A program made the position numbers and the translations under genes. Of a stretch of DNA of 64,000 nt, positions 1-12,887 are shown piece by piece (the stretch's first letter is position 1; each line of letters begins with the position of its first letter). Below the pieces are notes generated by a model, which was not told the origin of the DNA, did not search any database, and saw nothing but the letters and a program-made list of their open reading frames with translations. The stretch is from Aptenodytes patagonicus. Its lineage: Eukaryota; Chordata; Aves; Sphenisciformes; Spheniscidae. The stretch covers positions 130,182,969-130,246,968 of the forward strand of contig NC_134949.1 in assembly GCF_965638725.1 (NCBI RefSeq). Direction: 5' to 3'.

Positions 1-3000
1 AAAGCTCCCCAATAACTTCCCGTTCTCCAGGATAAAAGAGGTGACAGATGCATGTGGACATTTTTGAAATAGTATACCTATGTCGTCCCAGTTTGTTTTT
101 ACTCCTGGGGTTGCTGATACCCAAGTTCAATCTTTGGGAGCAGCAGGACGTGAATGGAGCAACGTAGCCAGAGGTTTTACTCTTGGGAAATGTTTGGGGA
201 GCTGCAGAAAAGCAAACCTAAACCCTGGTAAATCTTACCTGAATGCCGGCATCAAAATCACATCAGGACACCACATTTGTGAATTACATGCTTGTGATCA
301 TGGAGTAACTTCCATTATTTTAAATGTAATGGTGAAGCCAAAGGGCAGCACAGCAGACGAATGAGAAATTTATCATCTCCTCTGGACAGATCCCACTGTA
401 TCCTAAAATCTATGTGCACGGCCCAGATACTACAGTGATAAATGCTTTAGAGACATTTATTCGTTAGATTAGACTCGTGTTGTTTAAGGCCCAGTGGTTG
501 AATTCTGGAGCTATGTCTTTGGAGTTTATGACTTGCACTGAGTTTTCTGACCAGCACAGTTTATTCTTTTTTAAGGGATTTTGCTCCAACAAATAGCTCT
601 AAATGCAAGCAGTCTTAAAAGTTCACAGATTAAGATTTTGTTGCACAGATTGTTTTTATTTCTTAAATCCTTTTTTTATTTCTAAAGGTGACTAAATAAA
701 AATTCAAATCAACTAAGATCACTTTCCTGTCAGACAAGCATATTCAAATATTTGATACACAAGTTAAAGTACACAAGCACTGTCTTTAAATCAGCCTCTT
801 TATGCATAAACCTATATAATCTACATCTCTGTTTCATAGCAATGCTTGAAAAAACACTCCAGATTTGTTTTTTTCACAGATTAGCAGCAAGCTTATACTG
901 AAGTCCAGCCCTTTGAAACATGCTCTTCAGGCCAATTTTCATCCAACTGTACCCAAGATTAAAATGGTGTTTGCTACCTCCCTGAGGATGTCTTGTACCT
1001 TTTCTCCCACGGGGCTGAAAAACCTTCCAGTCAGTGATGCGGCAGGCTTGGCAGAGGTGAAACAAGGCCTGCTCCAACCAACGCCAGGCTTTACTCTTTT
1101 ATAAAAGTTCTGATATCTGAGATCTCCCTATGCCAGACTACCAAAAGAGGGAAGAAGAGCCAGGTGAGCACTAGTCTTGCAAGGAGAGAAACTGCTGCAG
1201 CTGTAGTTTTCCCCGAGCAAAGCATTCACACGCCCCAGGTTGGCATTGCTCTCTCATAGACCTAATCAGCTCTGCTAATAGATCTTGGCTCTGGATTTTA
1301 AGGCCTTGTTTCTGGGTCAACCCCCACCTCAACCGTAGCTTCATCTTTACTGGGAAGTGAGTGTCTTCCTTTTGCATTAGACTCTCCCCTAGGAAGTCAG
1401 CTCCCCCGGTTTTATAGCCTCTTCTCCAACAGCAAAGATTTATTGGTTGGGTATTGCTGCTCTCTACATGCAGCGCAGCGCGGGGGCTGCCGTGCTCCAG
1501 GTTCACAGTGGTGCAAAGCACACTGCCAAGGGCATGCAGGGCGCTCGGTGTGAGCTGCACGGCGATTTCCAAGGAACCACATGTACTCCAGGCAGCGGTA
1601 AAGGAGAAACTGCAGCACAAGACTGTGGTTCAAAAAACAGCAAACAAGATGTCTTTTCTTCAATGACAAAAAGAGAGAAATAGCTGCCTGGCTAGCCTTG
1701 GACCAGAAACCAGAGTCATATAGACAAACTCATCTGGTCTTGAAAGAAGGCTGCTTTGGTTCAGAGGAGTGGCTGTCTTATTTGGTTCATGAGAGACATA
1801 CACCATTTTGGGACCCAGCTAGAGATCTAGATGAACTGCCAAGACCCTTGGGGGAATACTTGTGCTAAAGCAATATAAAAGTCTAATCCTCAAATTCCTG
1901 ACATTTTGTTGGATTACGGCACCATTACAGTGTAGATTAAAAAGCATTTGTTACCTTTATTGTTTATTTTACGGGCTAGATTAATGTCACTATGTCAGTT
2001 ATTTTGCCAAATTGAACCGTCAGTTCAAAACTCCAAAACAGGCATGTGAAAAATGTTCAGTAGAGTATTTTCTATCTAAGATTAAGTTCTACCCTATCAT
2101 CCAGGGTTAATTTAGGACCATTAATAATGCGTGGGTTGGACATAAGTTTTCAGGCATGTATTATTTTATTACCTGATCACATAATTAAAATGTCACTTAT
2201 CAAGGGACAAATTTTAATGAAGTTAAAAGCACCTTGATGACATATTATTATTTGACCTGTTATATAAGAGGGTTATTTCTTGCCTGTTACTGATTGAGTT
2301 TCTTTGACAGCATGAAAATAACTGTTTTTCAATTAGCTTTTTCTTCAGAGAGGGAGCAAAGCCGTACACTACATCCTTCTTATTACCTCCAAGACCCCCT
2401 CTCCCTGAGGTGCACTGAGAAGACCCTCTGTTTTTACACTTTGAGCTCATCAGCTTGTTCAGCTGCTAAAGAAAGGGTAAATGTCATTAGTCTGTGATAA
2501 AATGTGTGAAAAGAGGGTCAGGAGGAGAAGGCTATAATTATAATGATATCTGCTGAAGGTCACTCAAATTGAGCTCGGTTCAGCTAGGACTGGAGGAACT
2601 GACTTAGGAGACAATAGAAAAATGTAAATTTCAACAAAGTGACAGCTAGGAGGGTGACAAAATAACCAACAACACGCTTCTGAAGTATGTAAATACCACT
2701 GGAAAGAGGTGAATCCAGTGTGGTGCACGATGCTCTAGTGAAGGATAACGGAGAGGAACTAGAAAAGCACCGGTTTACTAGCAGGTGCTTCCTGCTGGTG
2801 CCACTGAGGCGGCCAACGAGCGGGGCTGGGTAGGAAGGGGTTTGCTGCTGCTGCTCAGGTGGTCACAAACTGCATGGATCATTGCCATGCCAGATTCTGA
2901 AGCCTGGCAATCAGTTTTATTCAGGTACGTGCTCAAAGCGTTCATTGTGAGTTTACTTAAAAGAGAACCTGACATGATTTCACCGGTATTGTTAATGTTC

Positions 3001-5940
3001 AGCCAGCTTGCTTGCTTGCAGCAGTAGCAGGCTGCGCTAGATGCTTTCTAGCATCTAGAAGCTAGATGGGGCAAGAAGGGATGGGGCAGTTACTTACAGC
3101 AATGCACATTCCTACACTCCCTTCTTAGACTCATCATGGCTGAGGTCACTCACAGCTTCTTCTGAAGATGCTAATGAGAATTCATTGGTTGCTGTGAAAG
3201 GAACCAAGGTCAAAGTATAGTATGTTTTAGGTGAAACAGGAACTGTGGCGTTAATTCTAAGGAGGCAAAATGTAAGACTAACTAGCAACAACAAAAAATT
3301 TCCCTCTGGAGAGTCCTGCTAAGTTTCAGGACGGTCTCTGAAGAGTAGAAGTTCTGTCATTTCGGACACTTAAAACATATACAACAAAGCACTAGTTGGA
3401 CTTAAGAGAGAAAGATGCTGCAAGGGACAGAAGATGGAGTAGATTATCTAATGCTCTCTTTTATCTCAGTTTATGATCTTGAAACTAGACAGACTGTGTT
3501 ACAGTTACACAGCCTCCAAATTACAACGATGTACATTATACCAGTCTGGTCCACTTTAGAAAGGAATGAATATAGCAACTTTGACCAGCCTTAAGTGACA
3601 TAAGGCATTAAATACTGCTACTGCTGCCTTCAGCCTCGTAGCAGCGGTGGGTTCTGTTTGATGCCACCATCGTACCCCAGACTGGATGTACATCCTTTCT
3701 AAGAGGTGCAGGGATAACCCTGGCATTTGCCCCAAGTCCAATGGTTTCCAGAGTTTTGTTTCTTTAGTAGATGGAGCATCACAGTAGCGGATCATGTAAC
3801 AAAAGTCATTTGCAGTGCAGTCAGTACTTCTGTGTCTATCTGATGCAGTGGCAACAGCATAAATTCAGGAATTTTCTGTGTATATTATGGATCAGAGTTC
3901 AGCCTGGGGGTGACCCCTACCTCAGTCTGACATATGCTGCAACTTGCAGGAAAAGACCTGACCACCAGATCCCCCAGCCCTCGGGACAGTTCAGCCCCCT
4001 GGGCCCCTGAGAAGGGGCTGTCAGGCTGTACGTCTCCCACTCCTCCCATCCCCCATGAAAGCAGAGAGTCCTCTAAGCCTCGGTGGTGGTGCACCCATGA
4101 GGCAGGCCCTGCAACAGTTTCTCACTGCCAGGTAAAATGTACCCAGGATGATGGAGGAGCAGTGAGGAGCAGGAACACACTGCTGCAGGATGCTCTGAGC
4201 TCTGGTAACTCCAGGGATGCAGGCTGCGTTCAGCTCAAACCGGCTTATTGCTCCAACCCTGGAGTGCCAGGACACTCATCCCAGTGTAGCCCCTCGTCTG
4301 CTGTTGCTACTACAGCCTCCAAGATCAGCTGCCTCTCGGCCGCAGATATGAAATCCCTCTTCCCGGCTGCACACAAAGGTTTGGTGGGCTGGCCACAAGC
4401 CAGGCTTCCTCTCTGCTTACCAGCCCCACTTTGACCTCACCTAGACTAAGCTCAAGCTATTTTGCTTTTGCATGTCTCCTCTGCTCACATAACCTGGCAA
4501 AATTTGGATGCTATGTTATGCACAGTAATACAAAGTTTGATAAAAGACCTCACCCTGTGTTCCAGTTCCTTTCAGAGCCCTGAGACCTATATTGCACAAA
4601 AGGAGCAAGGGCAGGGAACCACCTACAGCCACTTATTACACATCATGGGTTTCTTTCCATTGTGAAAAACACTCCCTTTTTCAAAAAGCCACGTTCCACC
4701 CCCTCCCTCACAGCTATTGATTCCATAGACCAAAACAATAAAGTGCACCTTGCTGCAGTGAACTTATGAATGTCTAATTTTGAACGGGAAAATGTCACAG
4801 ACCTCCACTCACAGGCAGGACTTTGAACTGAAATGTATATCCTGTCTCTTCATCCGTGGTTTCCTGCAGGGGTACATTTACTCCCTCCAAAATTGGCTAT
4901 TAACTTAAGCATTGTTAATGATACCCAGCCTCTTGCTGGCAGAGAGAGGAGGATGCAATTGTCCATTTTGGTTCCCAGGAGGTCCTTGAATGGCTGTGAC
5001 AAGCACCAGTAATAGGACTTAGGAAAAAAGAGAAGTTGCTAACTTTGTCCCAATGAATCACAGTTATAATTTCCTTGAAAGATGAAAGGATTGTTAAACT
5101 GACTGGGAATACAAAGCAACTCTCCTCAGATTGAACGGAATCATCTTTGCCCATTTCAGCTCTATTGTTCCTTTTCTTATCTGCGTATGGTAAAGTCCTA
5201 ACATTTCTTGCAAGTAGATTACTCTCAAACCCGTGCCTTAAGTGACACAGATGCTGGTTTGTACGAGCTTTAGGTGCATTAAGAACCTGATCCTTGAAGG
5301 CATTTAGATGCATAAAGATGCAGAGATGCCTAGTGACATTTTTCTCAAATGCCCAAGGTTACAAATCCTCCTGGACTATCATTTCCAATTTATGACAATC
5401 AAACTTTCAGTAAGATTCTGACCACAGTTGCTCTCATAGTAGGCTGTACCATTTTATGAGAAAGTTCATATAATATTATATTCTTATTACACAATACTGG
5501 ATAAGTCTGGATTTGGACCCATTTAAAATCCCAAAATTCCTATCAGAAAATAAACTCCCCCAAATTATAGGGCTTTACAGTAGGACCACTATGTTTCTTT
5601 TAAAAGATTACCATAAAGCTTGATTCTACTGAATATAAAGAACTTGTGTTTGTGGACAGGGACAAATTTCCCCTTAACAACTTCAACAATTCTTATTTTA
5701 TAATGATTAGGAGCTTTTAACAGAGCATATTAAAAAAAATAAGAGAAAATTTGGATTCACTGCTACATTCCAGCTATTTTCAGCTTCAGACAAATGCATT
5801 CTTGGCGTGGCAGCTTTCAGCCACGCGGGATGTAGCACCGGAGGATGCTGACAGGGGAAATTACCAGTGTAGTAAATTATCTTTCCCCAAGAAAAAGCAG
5901 CCAAGAAAATAAGTTCTTGTTGTGGGTCTTTGCAATAGTA
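1..5940. other. gene-free AT-rich flank
   Basis: No gene is supported here. Stop codons are frequent in all frames, and the longest open frames (about 166 codons plus strand at 3,934-4,434 and 132 codons minus strand at 4,915-5,313) show no domain, signal peptide or repeat that I recognise. The stretch at about 1,870-2,330 is AT-rich, free of simple repeats and has several ATTA-type homeodomain cores, so it could be a conserved noncoding element. That can only be judged by alignment. A short hairpin at 3,039-3,058 is listed separately. Confidence 0.7.
3039..3058. repeat. 8-bp-stem hairpin
   Basis: The arms tagatgct and agcatcta are perfect reverse complements separated by ttct. The following bases repeat parts of the same words (ctagaagctagatg), giving a small cluster of related inverted and direct copies. 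It is too short to assign a function. Confidence 0.6.
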
Positions 5941-8900
5941 GAGCAAGGGAAGACTCTAGCAAGGGGTAGAGAAATTAAATGAGACCTTAAAAGAGACAGG
6001 CTAAGGGCTCTTCTTCTTGGGGTGCTGAGGAAAACTGTGGCCTAAGAATTAAGGACCTAAGAAGCTGTCAGGCAAGAGCTTGGAAAAAAGCAGGAGAAAA
6101 TGGGGTAAGAAGATGTCGATGCAGGAGAGCGATTTGTTTTAACTGTTCGGGAGGTAAAATGTGGGAGGTATTCCTGGGATAAGAAGCACTTGAAGTCAGA
6201 AAAATTCACCACGATTTAAGATTGGAGCCTGTCATAGGTTTTGTGTTCTCATGAAAGACACATGACGATAGCAAACGGCTGTAGCCTGTCTTACTTCACG
6301 GATAATTTCTTTGCATTTAATTGCTTATTTCACTATTTGAAGACACATTTTCTTTCGCTGGTATTTGTATGGGATTGTCACTGTGTTAAAAAGTTGTATG
6401 GATTTCCAAGAGAAGGCTGCGCGTGCATGTGCACGCTGTGTTTATGGGTAGGTACACATATCTGGATTAATATTGCTATCATGCAGACTTAATTCAAAAT
6501 ACATCGAAGGAAGACATTATTCAACAACTAGTAGATGTTATACCATCAACATATTCTAATGGACTGATTAGCAATTTTATTGTATTCAATTTGCACTGTG
6601 GCAATTCCATGTCAGGTGGAAGAGCTATCAAAATGAAAAACTGCGTTAAAATTAAAAAACAATAGTCCAACTTTCAGTCTGAATGAGCTTCCTGGTGGAA
6701 TGATGAAGTGCGGTTATCCGTGAGTCTGCCCTGGATACCCGGTAAAAATGGGCTATGGAAATCCTTGGATAAAGGTAGAGAAATTAGTTGTTTCTGCTAT
6801 TTCACACATGAAATTAGTAAATATGTCACTGGGCTTTTAGGGTTTCTTTTTTTAATCTTCTCTGTTCCCTCATGAGAATAACACTGAGGAGTCACGAGCC
6901 TGCGTATTTCTCTTCAGAGGACGTTTTGTCCTGCATTCAAAAACCGCCTGGTTTGTGTACTGCTTTCTAAAATACAGGTATGGAAGCAAGAGCTCATTGT
7001 CCTTTGCTTCTCGTTTTCACACCTATAAAGCAGCCACCTCTTCACTCACTGGCAAAAAAATATATACTGAAAATACAGCCAAACTGTCCTTCCTCTTAGA
7101 GCATTAGTTCTTCTGTCACTGGGGAGAACGTTAGGATTTTTCATGTATCCTGCTCAATCCTTCACAGAGCCTAGGCAAAGGCAAAGCTCCTGCCTGAAAG
7201 CCAGCTTGAGTCTTGAAGGGAATGGGTAACACCACATTTATACTCCCAAATGTGAGAGGGAAGCCTCTTCCCTCCTGAACATCTCCAGAACCCCCGTGTT
7301 GTCGGTGGTCCTCACAGCACGGTGGCTTCTGCAGTGAGACTGGTCTAAGGGGACTTCCCTGTCCCCACGTCCTCACAGCTTGCTTCCACCTCGTTTGCAC
7401 CGAGACAACTGTTTGTGAAGCTGCACTTTGACATCTTGGGTCACCGCGATGATCCCGTTAAAAATAGCCCCCCCAGAGAAAGAAGCGAGAAGATGAATTT
7501 GCAGCAGGTGCAGATACTGCTGCCATCCCTGCCCTTCTCTCTCTCTGGTGGAGTGTCTTGTCCCCTAGCGGAGGCACTGGCAAGGCTCTGTGGCTGCGGC
7601 ACTGACAGCCCCGGGTGCCAAGGCGAACCAAAAATCGACAGCAGCTTAAATTAGTGCTCGAGCTGTAAACTCAAAATGCAACTTTGCCGTCAGCTTGGCT
7701 GAACTAATGACTAACGGACTAATGAAAGGGAGAGTGCCCACTTCTCCCAGCCATGTGCTCCTGCCACCTCACTGCAGGGTGGGACAGGTCGCCTTGCTGA
7801 CCTGGTGAAAAAGGATCTTTTTCTCCTTTTGCCGGGTGAGCTTTCAGCTCCATCAGCACCCGGCTCCCACTCCCTGTGCGGCTGCAGGGTCAGCAGCACC
7901 GGGGCGGGGGGGCACTGGGAACACGCAGCCGGCCTGGAGGAAGGCGGGATCATCCTTTTGGGTGGGAATGTGATCTTAGGTCCAATTGCAGGACTGTGCC
8001 TTGAGAAAGTTGTGGAGAGGACACCCAGCCTACTCGGCGAGTTCCCCTGAGTGACGATGACTGCCAGCAGAAGGCCATGGCAGACAGCTGGGACAAGAAC
8101 TGCCTCAGTCCTGGGCATTAAACCCATCGGGGCGACAAGAGAGACCCCCAGGCATGCACCTAAGCACCCACGAGGTTGGGCGGGCAGGGGTGTTTTTGTA
8201 ACCGAAATTTTTTCACCATATGTTTTTGCAAATGCATACCCTTTTGGCACTTTATCTCGTAAAGGCAGTGGAGAAGCATCCCGCCTGACACAGCCGCGAC
8301 TTCTAGGAATGAAAAGCTTGTGGAACTGATGCCTGGATGAGCCTGCTGAAGGCAGTGTGAAATGCTGCCCAGCGCGAGCGGCGCTGCTTTACACCCCCTT
8401 AGCGCAAGACCAAATAGAGGTAGAGGGTGCAGTGCAGTGAAGCGTCGGGTCCTCTGCACTTGGGGAAAGCCTCAGATGAAGAGGGAGGTGGCACGCCTGA
8501 ACACACACAGTCCTGTTACAGTCCTATTTCGGCTAAAGAGATGAAATGACTAAAGCAGAAGCCGCAACAAACTGCAGGACAAATTCTGCGAGCCAAAGTG
8601 CACTGAACATCATGTGACATCCTTTAAATCTTATTTGGAACTAAAATATCCTCTTTTTTTTTTCCTCCCAATGAAAAACATGTTTTATTGTTACTTAAAT
8701 AGCATATATATCTGTAATAGCCTTTTAATGCAGAGCTGTTTTTCTTTAGGGCCTTGAATATATGCAAATGAAAATGAAAAAAAGAGCTGAAGTTTAAAGG
8801 AAGCACAGTAGTCTGGAAAAAACGGAGGGGCAAGTGACTGTAAAGATCAACTGGCAAAGCAAGCTTATTCGGCTTTTGGGGGAGGAAGCGGGGGTTATTA

Positions 8901-9840
8901 AATGCCTAGCGTCTCATCCTATGTGAATATAACTACGTTATTACAGTGACTCTGTAGAAGTCAGTATATGTGAAGGAAGCAACCTCCACTGAGTTAAGTG
9001 ATACAAATCAGAACATTTCCATTCCCTCAGCTGTGATGCCATCCGACTCCGAAAGCACTGTTTAAATATGAATGGCATCCTGTTTATGTGTGTATTAACA
9101 ATATGTATACCCATAAAGGCTTGCAGAAATGCAAATACTGCTCTGCACACAAGTCTCTCCCACCGAGGCTGCCTAGAAAAATAGCATCAGGACACAAATT
9201 GGTAACAATAAGTATAGCTGAAGCCAATAATGAGGTAAAATACATATGCATGTGTGAGGGGTGTAAAACCTTGGCTCCGAAACATGAGCCTCTTAGTGTC
9301 TGGTGATAACAATTCCCCAGTGCCTCTGCCCCTCTGTCCTCGTTGCAGGTGTGACGGGGGATCCCTCCTTCTGCTTCCAACACTTCGGATGGACGGCTTT
9401 CCATTTTACATGACAGAGGCTGCCAGAGCAGATGGGCTAGGAACGGCTATATGGCACATGCGCAGGTTTAAGCAAATACGGTGATTATGCTGAAATTTGC
9501 TTAAAATGAAAATGCCACTGAAATCTAGGACAGGGTAAACAAATGGAAAGCCCGCACTGCAGTATTAAGTGGATACATCCTGTCTGATCAATGAATGCAT
9601 TAGCGCTGCCCAATTTACAGCGATATCCTATGCACACGCTTTTAAGGAAGAGCTCAAGGAGAGAGAACTCCCAGTACGGAAGTTTACGGGTTTATGTGCT
9701 TAGCTATTTCTGCTACGTTATCACTGGGAGGGTCATGGAAGGTCCCCATGACATTTCTGTATGTAGGGTGTGTTTTTTCCAACTCATCTGCTGTTTTATT
9801 CTAGTGTCCCTAGCTGTGCTGGAAATTCTGACTAAATAGA
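5941..9840. other. gene-free region with two POU octamers
   Basis: No coding exon was recognised. A perfect octamer ATGCAAAT, the classical POU/Oct site, occurs at 8,762-8,769 and again at 9,129-9,136, in AT-rich DNA without simple repeats. A 16-base hairpin (gcgtgca / tgcacgc around tg) lies at 6,421-6,436. The part from 7,130 to 8,500 is moderately GC-rich, with open frames on both strands (up to 179 codons) that overlap each other and carry no recognisable domain. Single octamers are expected by chance in kilobases of DNA, so regulatory function is only a possibility. Confidence 0.6.
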
Positions 9841-12652
9841 TTTTGTTCCAGCCAAGAGCTCTCCAAAACATTATTTGTGAACATTCATTCAGAGAAAACC
9901 CTAAGATTTGCCTATGTTGTTTTTCACCAGCATTTGCACAACCGATATCACTTGTTTGCCAGAATGTTGGTGGAAAACATAGGCCTTGCAAGGGCTCAAG
10001 TGAAAGTGTCTGCATGCAAGTTCACAGAGGAGGTTTTTTCGTTCCCCTAATCGCTTTTGCTGGTTTTGCCATAGAAAGGGTAGAAAGTGATCCCCAGCGA
10101 ACATGTTCGGCAGAGGATTTCTTCCTGTCACGTATCTTTGAATTCTCACCACCTCCCAAACTGCAGCATATGACTAGTCCTACGCCTTCATGCCAAATTT
10201 CTGCTAAAGTTCACCCAGCCTTCAGAAACCAGGTTGGAAACAAGTCATTAGACCACTTTTATAACGGTGAGAAAAGTGTCGTGCTTTTCAGTTTAGCTGG
10301 AGAATAGTTAACCAGTAGAAAGTCATTTGAGTGACGTTGCTCTGGACAACTCCCTAAAATCACTTATCTTCTGAGCATGGATAATGTCAGCCAGAAAGAT
10401 GAACCTCTGAAAAGTGGGGAGCTTTTCGTACAAAGAGAGAAATTAAACTATCTGCAGTTTAAACTCCAACAAAGCCAAACTAGTTACAGAGGATACAAAC
10501 AGATGCAACGCTTTTTAATTAGTCTTTGTCTGGGTCAGTTTGCATTTGGTCTCTGTACAACAGGCCATCGTCTCACCTGCAGTGAGGAATCTTTTGGTCT
10601 GTGCAGTATCTTTTTGCTGTAACTTTTATTGTTTACCTCTGAAATTTTAGTGAACTGGAAATTTGGGGGTTTGGGGGTTTTTTCTCTGAAGTGTTATCTT
10701 ACTACCTTGCATTCAGAAAACTTTCAAATTGTGCATATCGCCTGAGAACAGAAGTAATAATTATATGATCTATCACGGGGATTTGACTGTCGCTTTGACA
10801 AAGGAGATGTTAAGCTCTGCCAGGCTGTAGGACTGAGAGGACCTGGTGCCACCCTTGCTTTCTTCCCCACTGTTTCTCAACCCGACCTCCAAAAGGTCCA
10901 ACCGAGCGGCTGTGGATCAGGCAAAATGCCCATGCAGTTGAATGGGAGTTTTGCTCAATAACGGCAGGATCAGGCATCTGAAATGAGACAGGCCAACGCT
11001 ACCTGGGATTCAGAGGTATGTCCAGCTCTAACAGGGGCCAGATATTACAGTTAAAATGCCGCCCTGTAAAGAGAGATAGGTAGGGGGCTACCTTTACCCT
11101 GGAGGCCACATGCTGTGGATATTTTCATTATTCTTATATACCTATGCTTCATAACCCTGCCATATCCTATATCTTATACATTATGCAGTAGCTTGTCTAT
11201 ATGGTGTTTCTCCTTGTGTTGAAAGAGTCAGCCCCCAGCAATTTACGGCAAGCACGAATGCCCAGGGAAGAACTCCCCAAGTGGGGCTTTAAGGATGCAA
11301 TAATGCTGGGAGCATTTACTCTCTCTGTTATTATCACAAAATGTGTTTAGGTGCTTTTCTCCTTGCCTAAGTATATTGATAGGCTTGTTGCAAAGCAGTA
11401 ACAGGACGTGCGCAGGATTGTGTGGTACCTGACATCATGGAGGTGCACAGGATGGGGTGGGAGGGCAGGGTACAACATATTTACCAAACACTGGTTAGCC
11501 GCAAGGAAGGCAAAATGTGTCAATATCCTGAATCAGATCCTTTCCCAGGCTAACTCCTCTCATCTTCCACTTGTCCTTGGCCCATGGAGCCAATTTCGCT
11601 GCTAGCCAAACTCTATACCCCTAAGGATGCTCCCCCCTCTCTGAACACCTGCATCACCTCTTCACTCTGTTCTCCCACGTGCTGAGGCATCATGTTTGGT
11701 GCCTTTTATGGGGATGGTGGCAGCAACGACAGCATTCCCTGCCCCCAAACCCTGAACATCCACCAAGGACCAGAGCTGCAGCGCCCTGCCACTATGTGAG
11801 GCTGGGAAGCTGGGGGTGTCCAATGTTCACAGGCTGGGAAAGAAGCTATACTCACACCCAAAGCTGAGCCCACTTGGTGGGGCAGGAGCCGGGCTACTGG
11901 TTCGTTGCAGTGGGGTCGGGAAGCTGCGCTTGCCTGTTCTGACATCCTATCTTGGGTAGGTCACTGCTCTTTGGGATGCACAGAGCCTGCTTGACCAGGT
12001 GCTGCTGAATCAGGAGACAGCTGCCTCTCATACTGCCGCTATCGTTGCCATCCTGCCCAAAACCACACCTAATTCCCCAGCAGCCTGGCTGCATTCTTGG
12101 CCAGGAGCACAGCAGGTAACAGCTGCAATGAATCTGTCTCCAAACACGTACGGGACTTGATCAATGCATCCATTTATAGCAAAGCCCTGCTCTGAGGTTT
12201 GGCTTCACTTTTTTTTTTTTTTTTTAATTTCCATAACTAGTTTGCTTATTTCCTGCCATTGTAGGGTGCTTTATTTCAATTAAAATGAGCTTACGTTCTT
12301 CGGGGCACTCAGCAAGAAAGATTTCTAGATTCCCTGGGAAAATGGAGCTTTTCCAAACTCTTTTCTCAAGTTTTGGTCACGGATGGGATTTGACTTCTAT
12401 TTTATTAACCAGCAGATGTGGCTGGTGGGACATGGCAGTAGCGCAGTGATCCTCTAGATAGCATTGCTATGGGTGGCCGTGAGGTCCGGCTGGATCCATG
12501 CCGGCAGCACTGGCACGGCGCGGCATGCCTTGTGTCCTGCTTTGCTCTTGAATTCTCTGGGAGAAAGTAAACTCTCTTGCTGCTGCATCTAGTTATTTGT
12601 ATTGACTGCTTTCATGTGGTGTTATCTCATCTCTTTCACTGCGAATTTTTAT
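9841..12652. other. gene-free region
   Basis: No gene was recognised. A 154-codon open frame at 9,843-10,307 has no visible domain and mixed composition. About 11,100-11,220 is strongly AT-rich with runs like ttatatacc and atatcctatatc. A poly-T run of about 17 bases sits at 12,209-12,225. A possible ancient repeat at 10,914-10,976 is listed separately. Confidence 0.6.
10914..10976. repeat. possible ancient amniote repeat fragment
   Basis: The 10-base word ggatcaggca opens (10,914-10,923) and closes (10,967-10,976) this 63-bp segment. Between them are ttgaatgggag and ttttgc. From memory, this order resembles an old, widely distributed reptile/bird interspersed repeat built around a phrase like 'ttcaatgggag...ggatcaggcc'. 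The direct repeat is seen in the sequence. The family assignment is inference from memory and weak. Confidence 0.35.
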
Positions 12653-12887
12653 CCCAACTTGGGGTATGGCTAAAATTCTGAAAGCTGCAGTGATTTAATT
12701 ACAGTTGTATAGACAGTAAATGAGAGCATGCTCTCGGTCACAACCCCTGCAGTTGGAATGATAAAAGAATTTCCATTACCCCTTCTTTTCCATCTCAGGA
12801 AAGACTTAATAAAATCTTTCACTCTCTTTGAACAGTTGTAATTAAATCAGTACAGCTTTCAGGATTTTAGCCATACCCCAAGTTGGG
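12653..12887. mobile_element. 235-bp foldback element with 51-bp inverted arms
   Basis: The left arm (12,653-12,703) and the right arm (12,837-12,887) are reverse complements over 51 positions with three mismatches. Both outer ends read cccaacttggggtatggc from outside inwards. The 133-bp centre is not palindromic as a whole but contains a perfect 14-base palindrome, gagagcatgctctc, at 12,722-12,735. No coding capacity is present. The architecture fits a non-autonomous DNA transposon (MITE) or one of the old hairpin-type conserved repeats of vertebrates such as the Eulor class. I see no obvious target-site duplication: left flank ends ...ttttta/t, right flank begins ggg/cag. The low arm divergence contrasts with the decay of other old repeats in the window. 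Family unknown. Confidence 0.8.
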
